Positions 35,444 to 43,040 of a DNA stretch of 64,000 bases are shown piece by piece. Source of the stretch: Halomonas sp. 1513 (lineage in GTDB: Bacteria; Pseudomonadota; Gammaproteobacteria; Pseudomonadales; Halomonadaceae); NCBI GenBank assembly GCA_001971685.1, contig CP019326.1:1426001-1490000 (forward strand), written 5' to 3'. A model generated the notes under the pieces. It was not told the origin of the DNA, did not search any database, and worked only from the letters and a program-made list of their open reading frames with translations. The translations under genes and the position numbers were made by a program. Position 1 is the first letter of the stretch. Each line of letters opens with the position of its first letter.

Positions 35444-36900
35444 CGACCTTGATGATTCAGGGCACCACCTCGGATGCCGGCAAGAGCACGGTGGTGGCGG
35501 GGCTGTGCCGAGCCCTGGCGCGGCGCGGCGTGTCGGTGGCGCCGTTCAAGCCGCAGAACATGGCGCTCAACAGCGCGGTGACGGTGGACGGCGGCGAGAT
35601 TGGCCGCTCCACGGCGCTGCAGGCGTTGGCCGCAGGCGTCGAGCCGCATAGCGATATGAACCCGGTGCTGCTCAAGCCGGAGAGCGACCGCGGCGCCCAG
35701 GTGATCCTGCGCGGGCGGGTGCACGGCCATATGGACGCGCTGGACTACCACGCCTACAAGCGCACCGCGCAGGAGAGCGTACTGGCAGCGTGGCAGGCGC
35801 TGTCTTCCCGATATGACGTGATCATTGCCGAGGGCGCCGGCAGCCCAGCGGAGATCAACCTGCGCGCCAACGATATCGCCAACATGGGCTTCGCCGAGAT
35901 GGTGGATTGCCCGGTGGTTCTGGTCGGCGATATCGACCGCGGCGGGGTCTTTGCCCAGCTAGTGGGAACGTTAGAGCTGCTCAGCGATAGCGAGCGCTCA
36001 CGCACCCGCGGCTTTATTATCAACCGCTTTCGCGGCGATATCGGACTGCTCGAGCCGGGCCTGGCGTGGTTGACTGAACGCACCGGCAAGCCGGTGTATG
36101 GGACGCTGCCCTATCTGCAGGGATTGTTGCTGGACGCCGAGGATAGCGTGGGGCTGAGTGGCGTGACGTCCGACGCCGCGGCGCTTCGCGTCGTGGTGCC
36201 GGCGCTGCCGCGGATCAGTAATCACAACGACTTCGATCCCTTGCGCCTGCATCCGCAGGTCGAGCTCAGCTTTGTCGGGCCGAACCAGATGGGGCCAGGC
36301 CAGGCGATCCCGCCTGCGGACCTGATAATCCTGCCCGGTAGCAAGAGCACCCGCAGCGACCTGGCCTGGCTGCGTGAGCAGGGCTGGGAGGCGGCGATCC
36401 AGCGCCACCTGCGCTACGGCGGCAAGCTGCTCGGCATCTGCGGCGGCTTGCAGATGCTGGGCCAGGCGATACATGACCCAGATGGCCTGGAGGGCCCGGC
36501 CGGTTCGACGCCGGGGCTCAAGCTGCTCGACCTCGAGACGCGCATGGTGGCGGGCAAGCAGCTGCGTAACGTGAGTGGCCGCTTGTTGCCCGACGGCGCG
36601 GCGATCAGCGGCTACGAGATCCACAACGGTGTCAGCGAAGGGCCGGCGCTGGCGCGCCCGCTATGCGAGCTTGACGGCCGACCCGACGGTGCCGTCAGCG
36701 ACGACGGCCAGGTCATGGGCACCTACTTGCATGGCCTGTTCGACCGGCCAGAGGCGTGCGCGGCGCTGTTGGCGCGCTGCGGGCTGCACGCTGGCGGGGC
36801 GGTGGACTACGCCGCCCATCGCCAGCGTGAACTCGAGCGCCTGGCCGATACCCTGGAGCAGCACCTGGATATGGACGCGATCCTGGCAATGCTGGGGTGA
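35440..36900 (+). CDS. cobQ: Adenosylcobyric acid synthase (glutamine-hydrolysing)
   Basis: 486-aa amidotransferase that amidates the b, d, e and g side chains of adenosylcobyrinate a,c-diamide. N-terminal motifs are [12 protein letters not shown] and [10 protein letters not shown], then [15 protein letters not shown]. The glutaminase domain has [12 protein letters not shown], the Cys in [11 protein letters not shown] and the His in GTYLHGLFD. The starting GTG overlaps the bluB stop. Its stop is separated by one base from the convergent motB stop. Confidence 0.95.
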   Translation: MTTLMIQGTTSDAGKSTVVAGLCRALARRGVSVAPFKPQNMALNSAVTVDGGEIGRSTALQALAAGVEPHSDMNPVLLKPESDRGAQVILRGRVHGHMDALDYHAYKRTAQESVLAAWQALSSRYDVIIAEGAGSPAEINLRANDIANMGFAEMVDCPVVLVGDIDRGGVFAQLVGTLELLSDSERSRTRGFIINRFRGDIGLLEPGLAWLTERTGKPVYGTLPYLQGLLLDAEDSVGLSGVTSDAAALRVVVPALPRISNHNDFDPLRLHPQVELSFVGPNQMGPGQAIPPADLIILPGSKSTRSDLAWLREQGWEAAIQRHLRYGGKLLGICGGLQMLGQAIHDPDGLEGPAGSTPGLKLLDLETRMVAGKQLRNVSGRLLPDGAAISGYEIHNGVSEGPALARPLCELDGRPDGAVSDDGQVMGTYLHGLFDRPEACAALLARCGLHAGGAVDYAAHRQRELERLADTLEQHLDMDAILAMLG

Positions 36901-36901
36901 C

Positions 36902-37591
36902 TCAGCGCCGCGGCCCCTCGTGGAGCACCAGCTCGACGCGCCGATTGGCGGCGCGACCTTCGGCGCTTTCGTTGCTCTCCAGCGGCTGGGTGTCGGCGTA
37001 GCCGATGGCGCGCAGCCGCGACTCGGGGATGTCTTGCCCCTGCAGGTAGCGCACCACGGCGATGGCGCGGGCGCCGGAGAGCTCCCAGTTGGAGGGGAAG
37101 CGCGGCGTGGCGATCGGCACGTCGTCGGTGTGGCCCTCTACCGAGATGCGCCCATCGAAGGCCAGCAGCGTACCGAGCAAGCTCTCCAGCACCTGGCGGC
37201 CGTCACCGGTGAGGTCGGCCTGGCCGCTGGCGAACAGCAGGTTGTCGTCGATGCGCAGGGTCACCCCTTCGTTGCCACGGGTCACCGAGACGCCCTCGGG
37301 CATCAGCCCCTCCAACTGCGGCAGCAGGCCGCTATGGCGCGGCTGCAGCCCGGCGCCGCGCGAGCCGGCGGCATGAACCGCCGCGGCAATGGCCGATTCG
37401 CTGAGCGTGGGCGACTCGCCGGCGTACTGCTGGCCGCGATCACCGAGGCCGTTGCCGGCCAGGGATAGCAGCAGCACGAATAGCGTGATCAGCAGCGTCA
37501 GCACGTCGAGGTAGCTGATCAGCCAGCTCTCGCCTTCATCCTCACTGCCGCCGGGCAGCAGGTCCTGATGGCTGTTGCGCAGTTCAGACAT
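36902..37591 (-). CDS. motB: MotB-like flagellar motor stator protein
   Basis: 229-aa stator subunit with one N-terminal transmembrane helix (WLISYLDVLTLLITLFVLLL, about residues 23-42). It carries the ion-binding Asp at about residue 29. A periplasmic OmpA-like peptidoglycan-binding domain follows, with VEGHTDDVPI, NWELSGARAIAVVRYL and NRRVELVL. It overlaps motA by eight bases. MotB versus the sodium-driven PomB type cannot be settled by eye. Confidence 0.88.
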   Translation of the reverse strand: MSELRNSHQDLLPGGSEDEGESWLISYLDVLTLLITLFVLLLSLAGNGLGDRGQQYAGESPTLSESAIAAAVHAAGSRGAGLQPRHSGLLPQLEGLMPEGVSVTRGNEGVTLRIDDNLLFASGQADLTGDGRQVLESLLGTLLAFDGRISVEGHTDDVPIATPRFPSNWELSGARAIAVVRYLQGQDIPESRLRAIGYADTQPLESNESAEGRAANRRVELVLHEGPRR

Positions 37592-38399
37592 GCTGACCGG
37601 CCTCGTCGTCGCCGCGGCGCGGCACGTTGGGGTCGTTGATCTCGTCGTGGAAATTGGCCATGAAGGAGTTGAGCGTCTCCTCGATGAACGACGGCAGGCG
37701 CCGCTTGGTGATCAGCGAAATGCCCTCGAGCACCATGTTCATGGCGATCAGCCGCTCCTCGGTGCGTCGCTCGAGCTTCACGGCGATGGGCTTGAACACC
37801 AGGTTGGCGAGCAGGATGCCGTAGAAGGTGGTGAGCAGCGCCACCGCCATGCGCGGGCCGATCACGCCGACGTCGCCGGCCTCCATGACTTCCAGCATGT
37901 TCACCAGCCCGACCAGGGTGCCGATCATGCCGAAGGCCGGCGCGTAGGTGGCCATGGTGCGGAAGATCTGCGCCTCGGCGTGCTCGCGGGCCTTGAGCCG
38001 GGCGATGCGCCAGCGCAGCAGGTCGATGATCTCCTGCTCCTTGGTATTGGCAATCACCAACTGGATCCCGGTGCGCAGAAAGGGGTTGCGGGTATTCTCC
38101 AGCGCCCGCTCCACGGCCTGCACGTCGCCCTGGAACCACAGCCGCGACATGTCCACCAGCTCCTTGATGTCGTCGCGGGCGTAGGTGTTCTCACGGCGAA
38201 AGACGATGCCGACCAGGCGTGTGACGCGGACCACTTCGCGCAGCGGGTAGCTGATGAAGGTAGCGGCCAGGGTGCCGGTAATGACGATGGCAAGCCCCGG
38301 CAGGTTGAGGAAGCTGGCCGGGGACTCGGCGGTGAACAGCAGTACGCTGGCCAGCAGCAGGATGCTGGCGAGGATGCCGATTAGCGTAGAAGGGTTCAT
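37584..38399 (-). CDS. motA: MotA-like flagellar motor stator protein
   Basis: 271-aa four-span membrane protein of the MotA/TolQ/ExbB family. It has the family region MATYAPAFGMIGTLVGLVNML followed by GPRMAVALLTTFYGILLANLVF, and cytoplasmic charged segments between spans 2 and 3. The ATG at 38399 is preceded by AAGGAATCC; upstream frame is open but lacks a site. With motB it forms the ion-conducting stator. A TTGAT-N4-ATCAA motif at 38487-38500 lies 88 bases upstream. Confidence 0.88.
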   Translation of the reverse strand: MNPSTLIGILASILLLASVLLFTAESPASFLNLPGLAIVITGTLAATFISYPLREVVRVTRLVGIVFRRENTYARDDIKELVDMSRLWFQGDVQAVERALENTRNPFLRTGIQLVIANTKEQEIIDLLRWRIARLKAREHAEAQIFRTMATYAPAFGMIGTLVGLVNMLEVMEAGDVGVIGPRMAVALLTTFYGILLANLVFKPIAVKLERRTEERLIAMNMVLEGISLITKRRLPSFIEETLNSFMANFHDEINDPNVPRRGDDEAGQHV

Positions 38400-38486
38400 G
38401 CAGGATTCCTTGCCGAGAGTGCGCGACGGGGTTACTCGCACTATCGGCAGGGCAGCCGCGGGCCTTGAACGCTAGCGGCCCCGGCC

Positions 38487-38500
38487 TTGATCTGGATCAA
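38487..38500 (-). promoter_or_regulatory. FNR/ANR-like box upstream of motA
   Basis: TTGATCTGGATCAA is a perfect match to the FNR/ANR consensus TTGAT-N4-ATCAA. It straddles the end of the glycerophosphodiesterase gene. It may control motAB by oxygen, or simply be part of a short stem at the end of the upstream transcript. Confidence 0.45.
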
Positions 38501-39291
38501 GTCTCTGTCAGGCGCTCGGGAAGGGAGGCGGACTCGGGGAGGTGGTGCTTGAACAGCGCCGGATCGTCGCTGATCACGCCGTCGACGCCCCAGTCCCACT
38601 GCGGGGCGAAGGCGACTGGATCGTTGGGGGTATAGCAGAACAGCGCGTAGCCGGCGTCCTTGATCTCGCGAGCGCGCTTCTCTTTCAGCTTGCGCCAGTC
38701 GACGTGCAGGCTGAAGGCATTAAGCGCCTCGGCGTCGCGCCGCCACTCGCGTGGTGTCTTCTCGAAGAGCAGCCCCAGGCGCAGCTTGTCGGGATCGCGC
38801 TGGACGTCACGCGCGGCATCCAGCGCTGTGCGGTTGAACGACGAGACGATCAACCGCTCGGCGGGCAGCGCCGCCAGCGCCAGGGGGATCACGGTGTGGG
38901 TCAGGGCCAGCGGGTCGCGGCCGCGGTTGACCTTGAGCTCGAGGTTGACGCCCATCTCCAGCTCGTTGAGCAGCGCCAGCATCTCGTCGAGGGTGGCCAT
39001 GCGTTCGCCGGCGAAGTGGCCGCTGAACCAGCCGCCCACGTCCAGCGCGCGGGCGCGTTCCAGGTCGAGCTTGGCCAGCTTGCCGCGGCTGTCGGAGCAG
39101 CGCCGCACGCCGTTGTCGTGCCAGATCACCGGGGTGCCGTCGCCGAGCAGCTGTACGTCGATCTCTACCCAGTCGCAGCCGATCTGCTTGGCCGCGCGCA
39201 CCGCGCTCAGGGTATTCTCCGGCAGGTGCGCCGACAGCCCGCGGTGGGCAATGGTGCGGGGAAGCCCATCGGCGGTATAGGCGTATGACAT
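38497..39291 (-). CDS. ugpQ: Glycerophosphodiester phosphodiesterase
   Basis: 264-aa cytoplasmic GDPD-family TIM-barrel enzyme. It releases sn-glycerol-3-phosphate from glycerophosphodiesters. Catalytic landmarks are IAHRGLSAHLPENTL, WVEIDVQLLGDGTPVIWHD and NLELKV, with WGVDGVISDDP near the C-terminus. No signal peptide is seen, hence UgpQ rather than periplasmic GlpQ. GGAGGG precedes the ATG at 39291 by about 9 bases. Confidence 0.9.
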   Translation of the reverse strand: MSYAYTADGLPRTIAHRGLSAHLPENTLSAVRAAKQIGCDWVEIDVQLLGDGTPVIWHDNGVRRCSDSRGKLAKLDLERARALDVGGWFSGHFAGERMATLDEMLALLNELEMGVNLELKVNRGRDPLALTHTVIPLALAALPAERLIVSSFNRTALDAARDVQRDPDKLRLGLLFEKTPREWRRDAEALNAFSLHVDWRKLKEKRAREIKDAGYALFCYTPNDPVAFAPQWDWGVDGVISDDPALFKHHLPESASLPERLTET

Positions 39292-39451
39292 TCGCTAGGC
39301 CCTCCTGAGTGTTTGGCCGAGATTATCTCAGCATGATGACAACCACATTACTTACCTCCCTGGCCCCAGGGCGCCACTCCCCAGGATATGCTAGGCTGCG
39401 CGGTTTTGGGCGCGCCGGCAAGCGCGCCGTACGTGGAATCGAGGTAGTCGA

Positions 39452-40021
39452 ATGAAGGTCATGCATGTCACCGATGTCGCCCAGCGCGACGCCTGCCTGG
39501 CGCGGCTGTGCGCCGAGCACTACGGCCAGTCGGCGGGGTTGACGCCGCTGGTGGTGTTTGCCGGCACCCGGCGGGTGCTGTTCGCCGAGGAAGCGGCGCG
39601 GCTGCTGGCGCTTGTCGACGCCCAGGGCGCGCCCCAGGCGCTGGCGCTGCTGGTGCTCGACGAGGCCGGCGAAGGAATGACGCTGCGCCTGGCGTGCCGT
39701 CTCGGCGATGACGATGAGCCCAAGCGGCGCCTGATCGCCGAGCTGGCGCTCAAGGCACCGCTGCGGGTCGATGCTATCGATGCCGAGCAGGAGGCCTTCT
39801 ACCAGTCGTGCGGCATCAACCGCTGGTTTGGCGGCGAGCAGGGCGCCCGCATCGGCCTGGCGACATCGCATCCCGCCACCCAGCTGGCGGCGCTGGCAGC
39901 CACGATCAAGATCGATGAGCAGCAGGTGCTGCGCCGTTTCAAGCACGATGCCAAGGCTTTCGAGGCGGAAAAGCGCGACTTCGTTGAAGGGCTCGAGTCG
40001 TTCCCTGCCACACTGACTTGA
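39452..40021 (+). CDS. Conserved hypothetical protein
   Basis: 189-aa soluble protein that I cannot assign. GAGGTAG precedes the ATG at a normal distance, and codon use matches the host. The C-terminal half has KAPLRVDAIDAEQEAFYQSCGINRWF, which recalls the end of GNAT acetyltransferase folds (FY-x-x-x-GF), but the acetyl-CoA binding loop is not evident. It sits alone between ugpQ (divergent) and a quinone oxidoreductase. Confidence 0.65.
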   Translation: MKVMHVTDVAQRDACLARLCAEHYGQSAGLTPLVVFAGTRRVLFAEEAARLLALVDAQGAPQALALLVLDEAGEGMTLRLACRLGDDDEPKRRLIAELALKAPLRVDAIDAEQEAFYQSCGINRWFGGEQGARIGLATSHPATQLAALAATIKIDEQQVLRRFKHDAKAFEAEKRDFVEGLESFPATLT

Positions 40022-40082
40022 CCGTGGCACGAAACAGCGTTTGGATAGCGTGACATCCCGTTAGCAATCTAAGGAAGCATCC

Positions 40083-41060
40083 ATGGCCAAGCGTATTCAG
40101 TTTGCCAAGACCGGTGGCCCCGAGGTCCTCGAGCTAGTCGACGTCGAGCCCAAGGCGCCCGGCGCCGGTGAGGTCCAGGTCCGCAATCAGGCGGTGGGCC
40201 TCAACTTCATCGATATCTACTTCCGCACCGGGCTGTATCCGGCGCCGTCGATGCCCTCGGGCCTCGGCACCGAAGGTGCCGGCGTGGTCGAGGCGGTCGG
40301 CGAGGGCGTCACCCATCTCAAGGTCGGCGACCGCGTCGCCTACGCCCAGGGCCCGCTGGGTTCCTATGCCGAGGTGCACACCCTGCCGGCTGCCAAGGTG
40401 GTGGTGCTGCCCGACGGCATCGACTGCGATACCGCCGCGGCCAGCATGCTCAAGGGCCTGACCGTGCAGTACCTGATGCGTCAGACCTATGAACTGAAGG
40501 GCGGCGAAACCATCCTGTGGCATGCCGCGGCCGGCGGCGTCGGCTCGATCGCCTGCCAGTGGGCGCGTGAGTTGGGGGTCAAGCTGATCGGCACCGTCAG
40601 CTCCCCGGAGAAGGCCGCCCTGGCCAAGCAGAACGGCGCCTGGGAGACCATTGACTACACCAAGGAAGACGTCGTCGAGCGGGTCAAGGAACTGACCGGC
40701 GGCGCGATGTGCGACGTGGTCTACGATTCGGTGGGCAAGGACACCTGGGAGACCTCGCTGAACTGCCTCAAGCCGCGTTCGCTGATGGTCAGCTTCGGCA
40801 ACGCCTCGGGGGCCGTGGAAGGGGTCAATATCGGTATCCTCAACCAGAAGGGCTCGCTGTTCGTGACCCGCCCCAGCCTCAACGGCTACGCCGACACCCG
40901 CGAGCGCTTCGAGGCCATGTGCCAGGATCTGTTCGCGATGCTCGAGAGCGGCAAGATCAAGATCGACATCGCCCAGCGCTTCGCCCTGGAAGAGGCCGGC
41001 AAGGCCCAGCAGGCGCTGGCCAGCCGCAAGACCACCGGCTCGACCATTCTGCTGCCCTGA
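40083..41060 (+). CDS. qor: NADPH:quinone oxidoreductase
   Basis: 325-aa zinc-free medium-chain dehydrogenase/reductase of the zeta-crystallin class. Family motifs are QAVGLNFIDIYFRTGLY, GLGTEGAGVVEAVG, AASMLKGLTVQYL and the Rossmann HAAAGGVGSIACQWA. It would reduce quinones by one electron using NADPH; the physiological substrate is open. AAGGAAG precedes the ATG. A strong terminator follows at 41083-41116. Confidence 0.92.
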   Translation: MAKRIQFAKTGGPEVLELVDVEPKAPGAGEVQVRNQAVGLNFIDIYFRTGLYPAPSMPSGLGTEGAGVVEAVGEGVTHLKVGDRVAYAQGPLGSYAEVHTLPAAKVVVLPDGIDCDTAAASMLKGLTVQYLMRQTYELKGGETILWHAAAGGVGSIACQWARELGVKLIGTVSSPEKAALAKQNGAWETIDYTKEDVVERVKELTGGAMCDVVYDSVGKDTWETSLNCLKPRSLMVSFGNASGAVEGVNIGILNQKGSLFVTRPSLNGYADTRERFEAMCQDLFAMLESGKIKIDIAQRFALEEAGKAQQALASRKTTGSTILLP

Positions 41061-41082
41061 GCAGCTCGCTGTAGACCTTCGC

Positions 41083-41116
41083 GGCGCCCGCCTTTTTAGG
41101 CGGGCGCCGTCGTTTT
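41083..41116. terminator. Terminator between qor and the RpiR regulator
   Basis: GGCGCCCGCC (41083-41092) and GGCGGGCGCC (41099-41108) form a 10-bp perfect stem with loop TTTTTA, followed by GTCGTTTT on the plus strand. It ends the qor transcript and lies 10 bases from the end of the convergent RpiR gene, so it may serve both. Confidence 0.85.
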
Positions 41117-41117
41117 G

Positions 41118-42014
41118 CTACTCCAGATCGATATAGGCGCCGAGCTCGCGCATCCGCGACTCGAAGCGGGTGACGTTGTCGACCAGCGCTTCCGGTCCGT
41201 AGGCGACGCACTCGGCGAGGATCGCCTCGATCAGGGTGATCGCCGAGAGGATCGACGGAAAGAAGTGCGGCGTGGCAGTGGCGATATTGAAGGTCAGCGC
41301 AGCGCCGGGTACCAGCGGTGAGCGCAGGGTGTCGGTGACCACGATGGCCTCGACGCCGTTGGCGCGGGTCACCTCGAGGGCTCGCACGGTCTCGGCGCAG
41401 TAGGGGTCGAAGCCGAAGGCTACCACCACGTCGCCCTCGCCGAAGGTGGCAAGCTCGGTGAGCAATCCGCCTTCCTGGCCACGAATCAGCTGTACGTTGG
41501 GCATCGCGATGCGCCCCACGTAGGCGAAGTGGTAGGCACAGGCGAAGGCGTCACGAAATCCCACCACGGCGACCTTGCCTGCCGCCAGCAGGCGCTCGGC
41601 GGCATCGCGGACCTTGGGCTGCATGTCGGCGGTGAACAGCCGGCCGATGTTGTCGAACGCGGTATCCCCCACGTCGACGAATACCTGATCGTCGCTCCCG
41701 GCCAGCGCCTTGAGGCTCGAGGCGCGCCCCGAGAGTTCGATGGGGCCGGCCTGGACCGCCGACTGGAAGATCTCGCGGAACTGCTCGTAGCTATCGAAGC
41801 CCAGCCGCTTGGCCAGCCGCATCAGCGTCGATGAGGTCACCCCGGCGGCGGCGGCCGACTTGCGGATCGACTGAAAAGCGATCTCCATCGGGTTGTCGAG
41901 CACGTAGCGTGCGGCCAGCTTGAGCTGTGGGCTGAGTTCCGAATAGCTCTCGGCGAGGGCCTGATTGACGGCATCGAGGGTGGTGATGGGAGCGGTGGCG
42001 TGATCCTGCGTCAT
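41118..42014 (-). CDS. MurR/RpiR family transcriptional regulator
   Basis: 298-aa regulator with an N-terminal RpiR-type helix-turn-helix (LAARYVLDNP, FQSIRKSAAAAGVTSSTLMRLAKRLGF). A C-terminal SIS sugar-isomerase-like sensor domain follows (KVAVVGFRDAFACAYHFAYVG; VVAFGFDPYCAETVRALEV). The ATG at 42014 has GAGGTCACG upstream and is preferred to the longer open frame. It is divergent from the enoyl-CoA hydratase operon and probably controls it; the ligand may be a CoA-pathway intermediate or a sugar phosphate. Confidence 0.88.
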   Translation of the reverse strand: MTQDHATAPITTLDAVNQALAESYSELSPQLKLAARYVLDNPMEIAFQSIRKSAAAAGVTSSTLMRLAKRLGFDSYEQFREIFQSAVQAGPIELSGRASSLKALAGSDDQVFVDVGDTAFDNIGRLFTADMQPKVRDAAERLLAAGKVAVVGFRDAFACAYHFAYVGRIAMPNVQLIRGQEGGLLTELATFGEGDVVVAFGFDPYCAETVRALEVTRANGVEAIVVTDTLRSPLVPGAALTFNIATATPHFFPSILSAITLIEAILAECVAYGPEALVDNVTRFESRMRELGAYIDLE

Positions 42015-42085
42015 CGTGACCTCGTTGTTATGCGGCTGCTCGATGTGGGCGGCATTGTAACGTATTGCCACGGCCATGAGTGTCA

Positions 42086-42177
42086 CAAATGATACATGGT
42101 GATAAATATCATGATACATGCGTATTGACAGCCGTCGGCGCTCGACTTTAGCATCGCAACCAACACATATGTGTCAT
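42086..42177. promoter_or_regulatory. Operator and promoter region between the RpiR gene and the hydratase operon
   Basis: Between the divergent genes, ATGATACATG occurs twice (42089-42098 and 42111-42120). A perfect 12-base palindrome ACACATATGTGT lies at 42163-42174. The area is AT-rich compared with the genes. These are candidate binding sites for the RpiR regulator; the palindrome lies about 70 bases before the hydratase start. Confidence 0.5.
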
Positions 42178-42243
42178 GGCAATGTATTTAGTGGCACTTA
42201 TGTTCTGTCAACCATGTATCCAGGCCCCTGCCGAGGAGAACCG

Positions 42244-43038
42244 ATGCGTCGCCCTACCTACGAGACCCTGATCGTCGAGCCCCGCGAGGCGATCATGGTC
42301 ATTCGCTTCAATCGTCCCCATCGCCTCAATGCCGTCGTCGAAGAGCTCTACCGTGAACTGCTGCAGGCGTTTGGCGAAGCGGAGCGTGACCCCAAGGTGC
42401 GCACGGTGATCCTCACCGGCGAGGGGCGCGCCTTCTGCGTCGGGGCTGATATGAAGGAGCACGGCGGTGCCGCGCGCACCCTCTATCAGCGCCGCCAGTA
42501 CCTGCAGCTGGGCAACGACGTGTGCGAGGCGATCCTGCGCCTAAACAAGCCGGTGATTGCCGCGGTCAACGGCTATGCGCTGGGCGCCGGGGCCGAGATG
42601 GCGGTGGCCTGCGATTTCATCGTGATGGCGGACGAGGCCCAGCTCGGCTTCCCCGAGACCGGCATCGGCACCTGCGTGGGCGGCGGCGTCTCCAAGCTGC
42701 TGCCTCAGCTGGTGGGCCTGGGCATGGCGCGCGAGCTGCTCTATACCGGCAAGCGGATCGACGGCGAGCAGGCCACCCGCATCGGCCTGGCCAGCGACCA
42801 CTGGCCGGTCGCATCGCTGCTGCATGAAGCCGAGCGGCTGGCCCAGACGTTGGCCAAGCAGGCGCCGGTCTCCATGGCGATGCTCAAGCGGCTGGTCAAC
42901 CAGGCCAGCGAAACCGGGCTGGAAAGCCAACTGCAGCAGGAGCTGGATGCGGTCTTCACCTGTTCGACCACCGATGACTGGCAGGAGGGCGTCGACGCCT
43001 TCGCCGAGAAGCGCGCTCCGCGCTTCAAGGGGCAGTGA
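42244..43038 (+). CDS. Enoyl-CoA hydratase/isomerase family protein (first of operon)
   Basis: 264-aa crotonase-fold enzyme. The oxyanion-hole segments are GEGRAFCVGADMKE and NGYALGAGAEMAVACD, followed by LGFPETGIGTCVGGGVSKLLPQLVG. CGAGGAGAACC precedes the ATG at 42244. It is first of three genes with an acyl-CoA synthetase and a second hydratase. The substrate is unknown; an aromatic or branched acid is plausible. Confidence 0.88.
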   Translation: MRRPTYETLIVEPREAIMVIRFNRPHRLNAVVEELYRELLQAFGEAERDPKVRTVILTGEGRAFCVGADMKEHGGAARTLYQRRQYLQLGNDVCEAILRLNKPVIAAVNGYALGAGAEMAVACDFIVMADEAQLGFPETGIGTCVGGGVSKLLPQLVGLGMARELLYTGKRIDGEQATRIGLASDHWPVASLLHEAERLAQTLAKQAPVSMAMLKRLVNQASETGLESQLQQELDAVFTCSTTDDWQEGVDAFAEKRAPRFKGQ

Positions 43039-43040
43039 GC

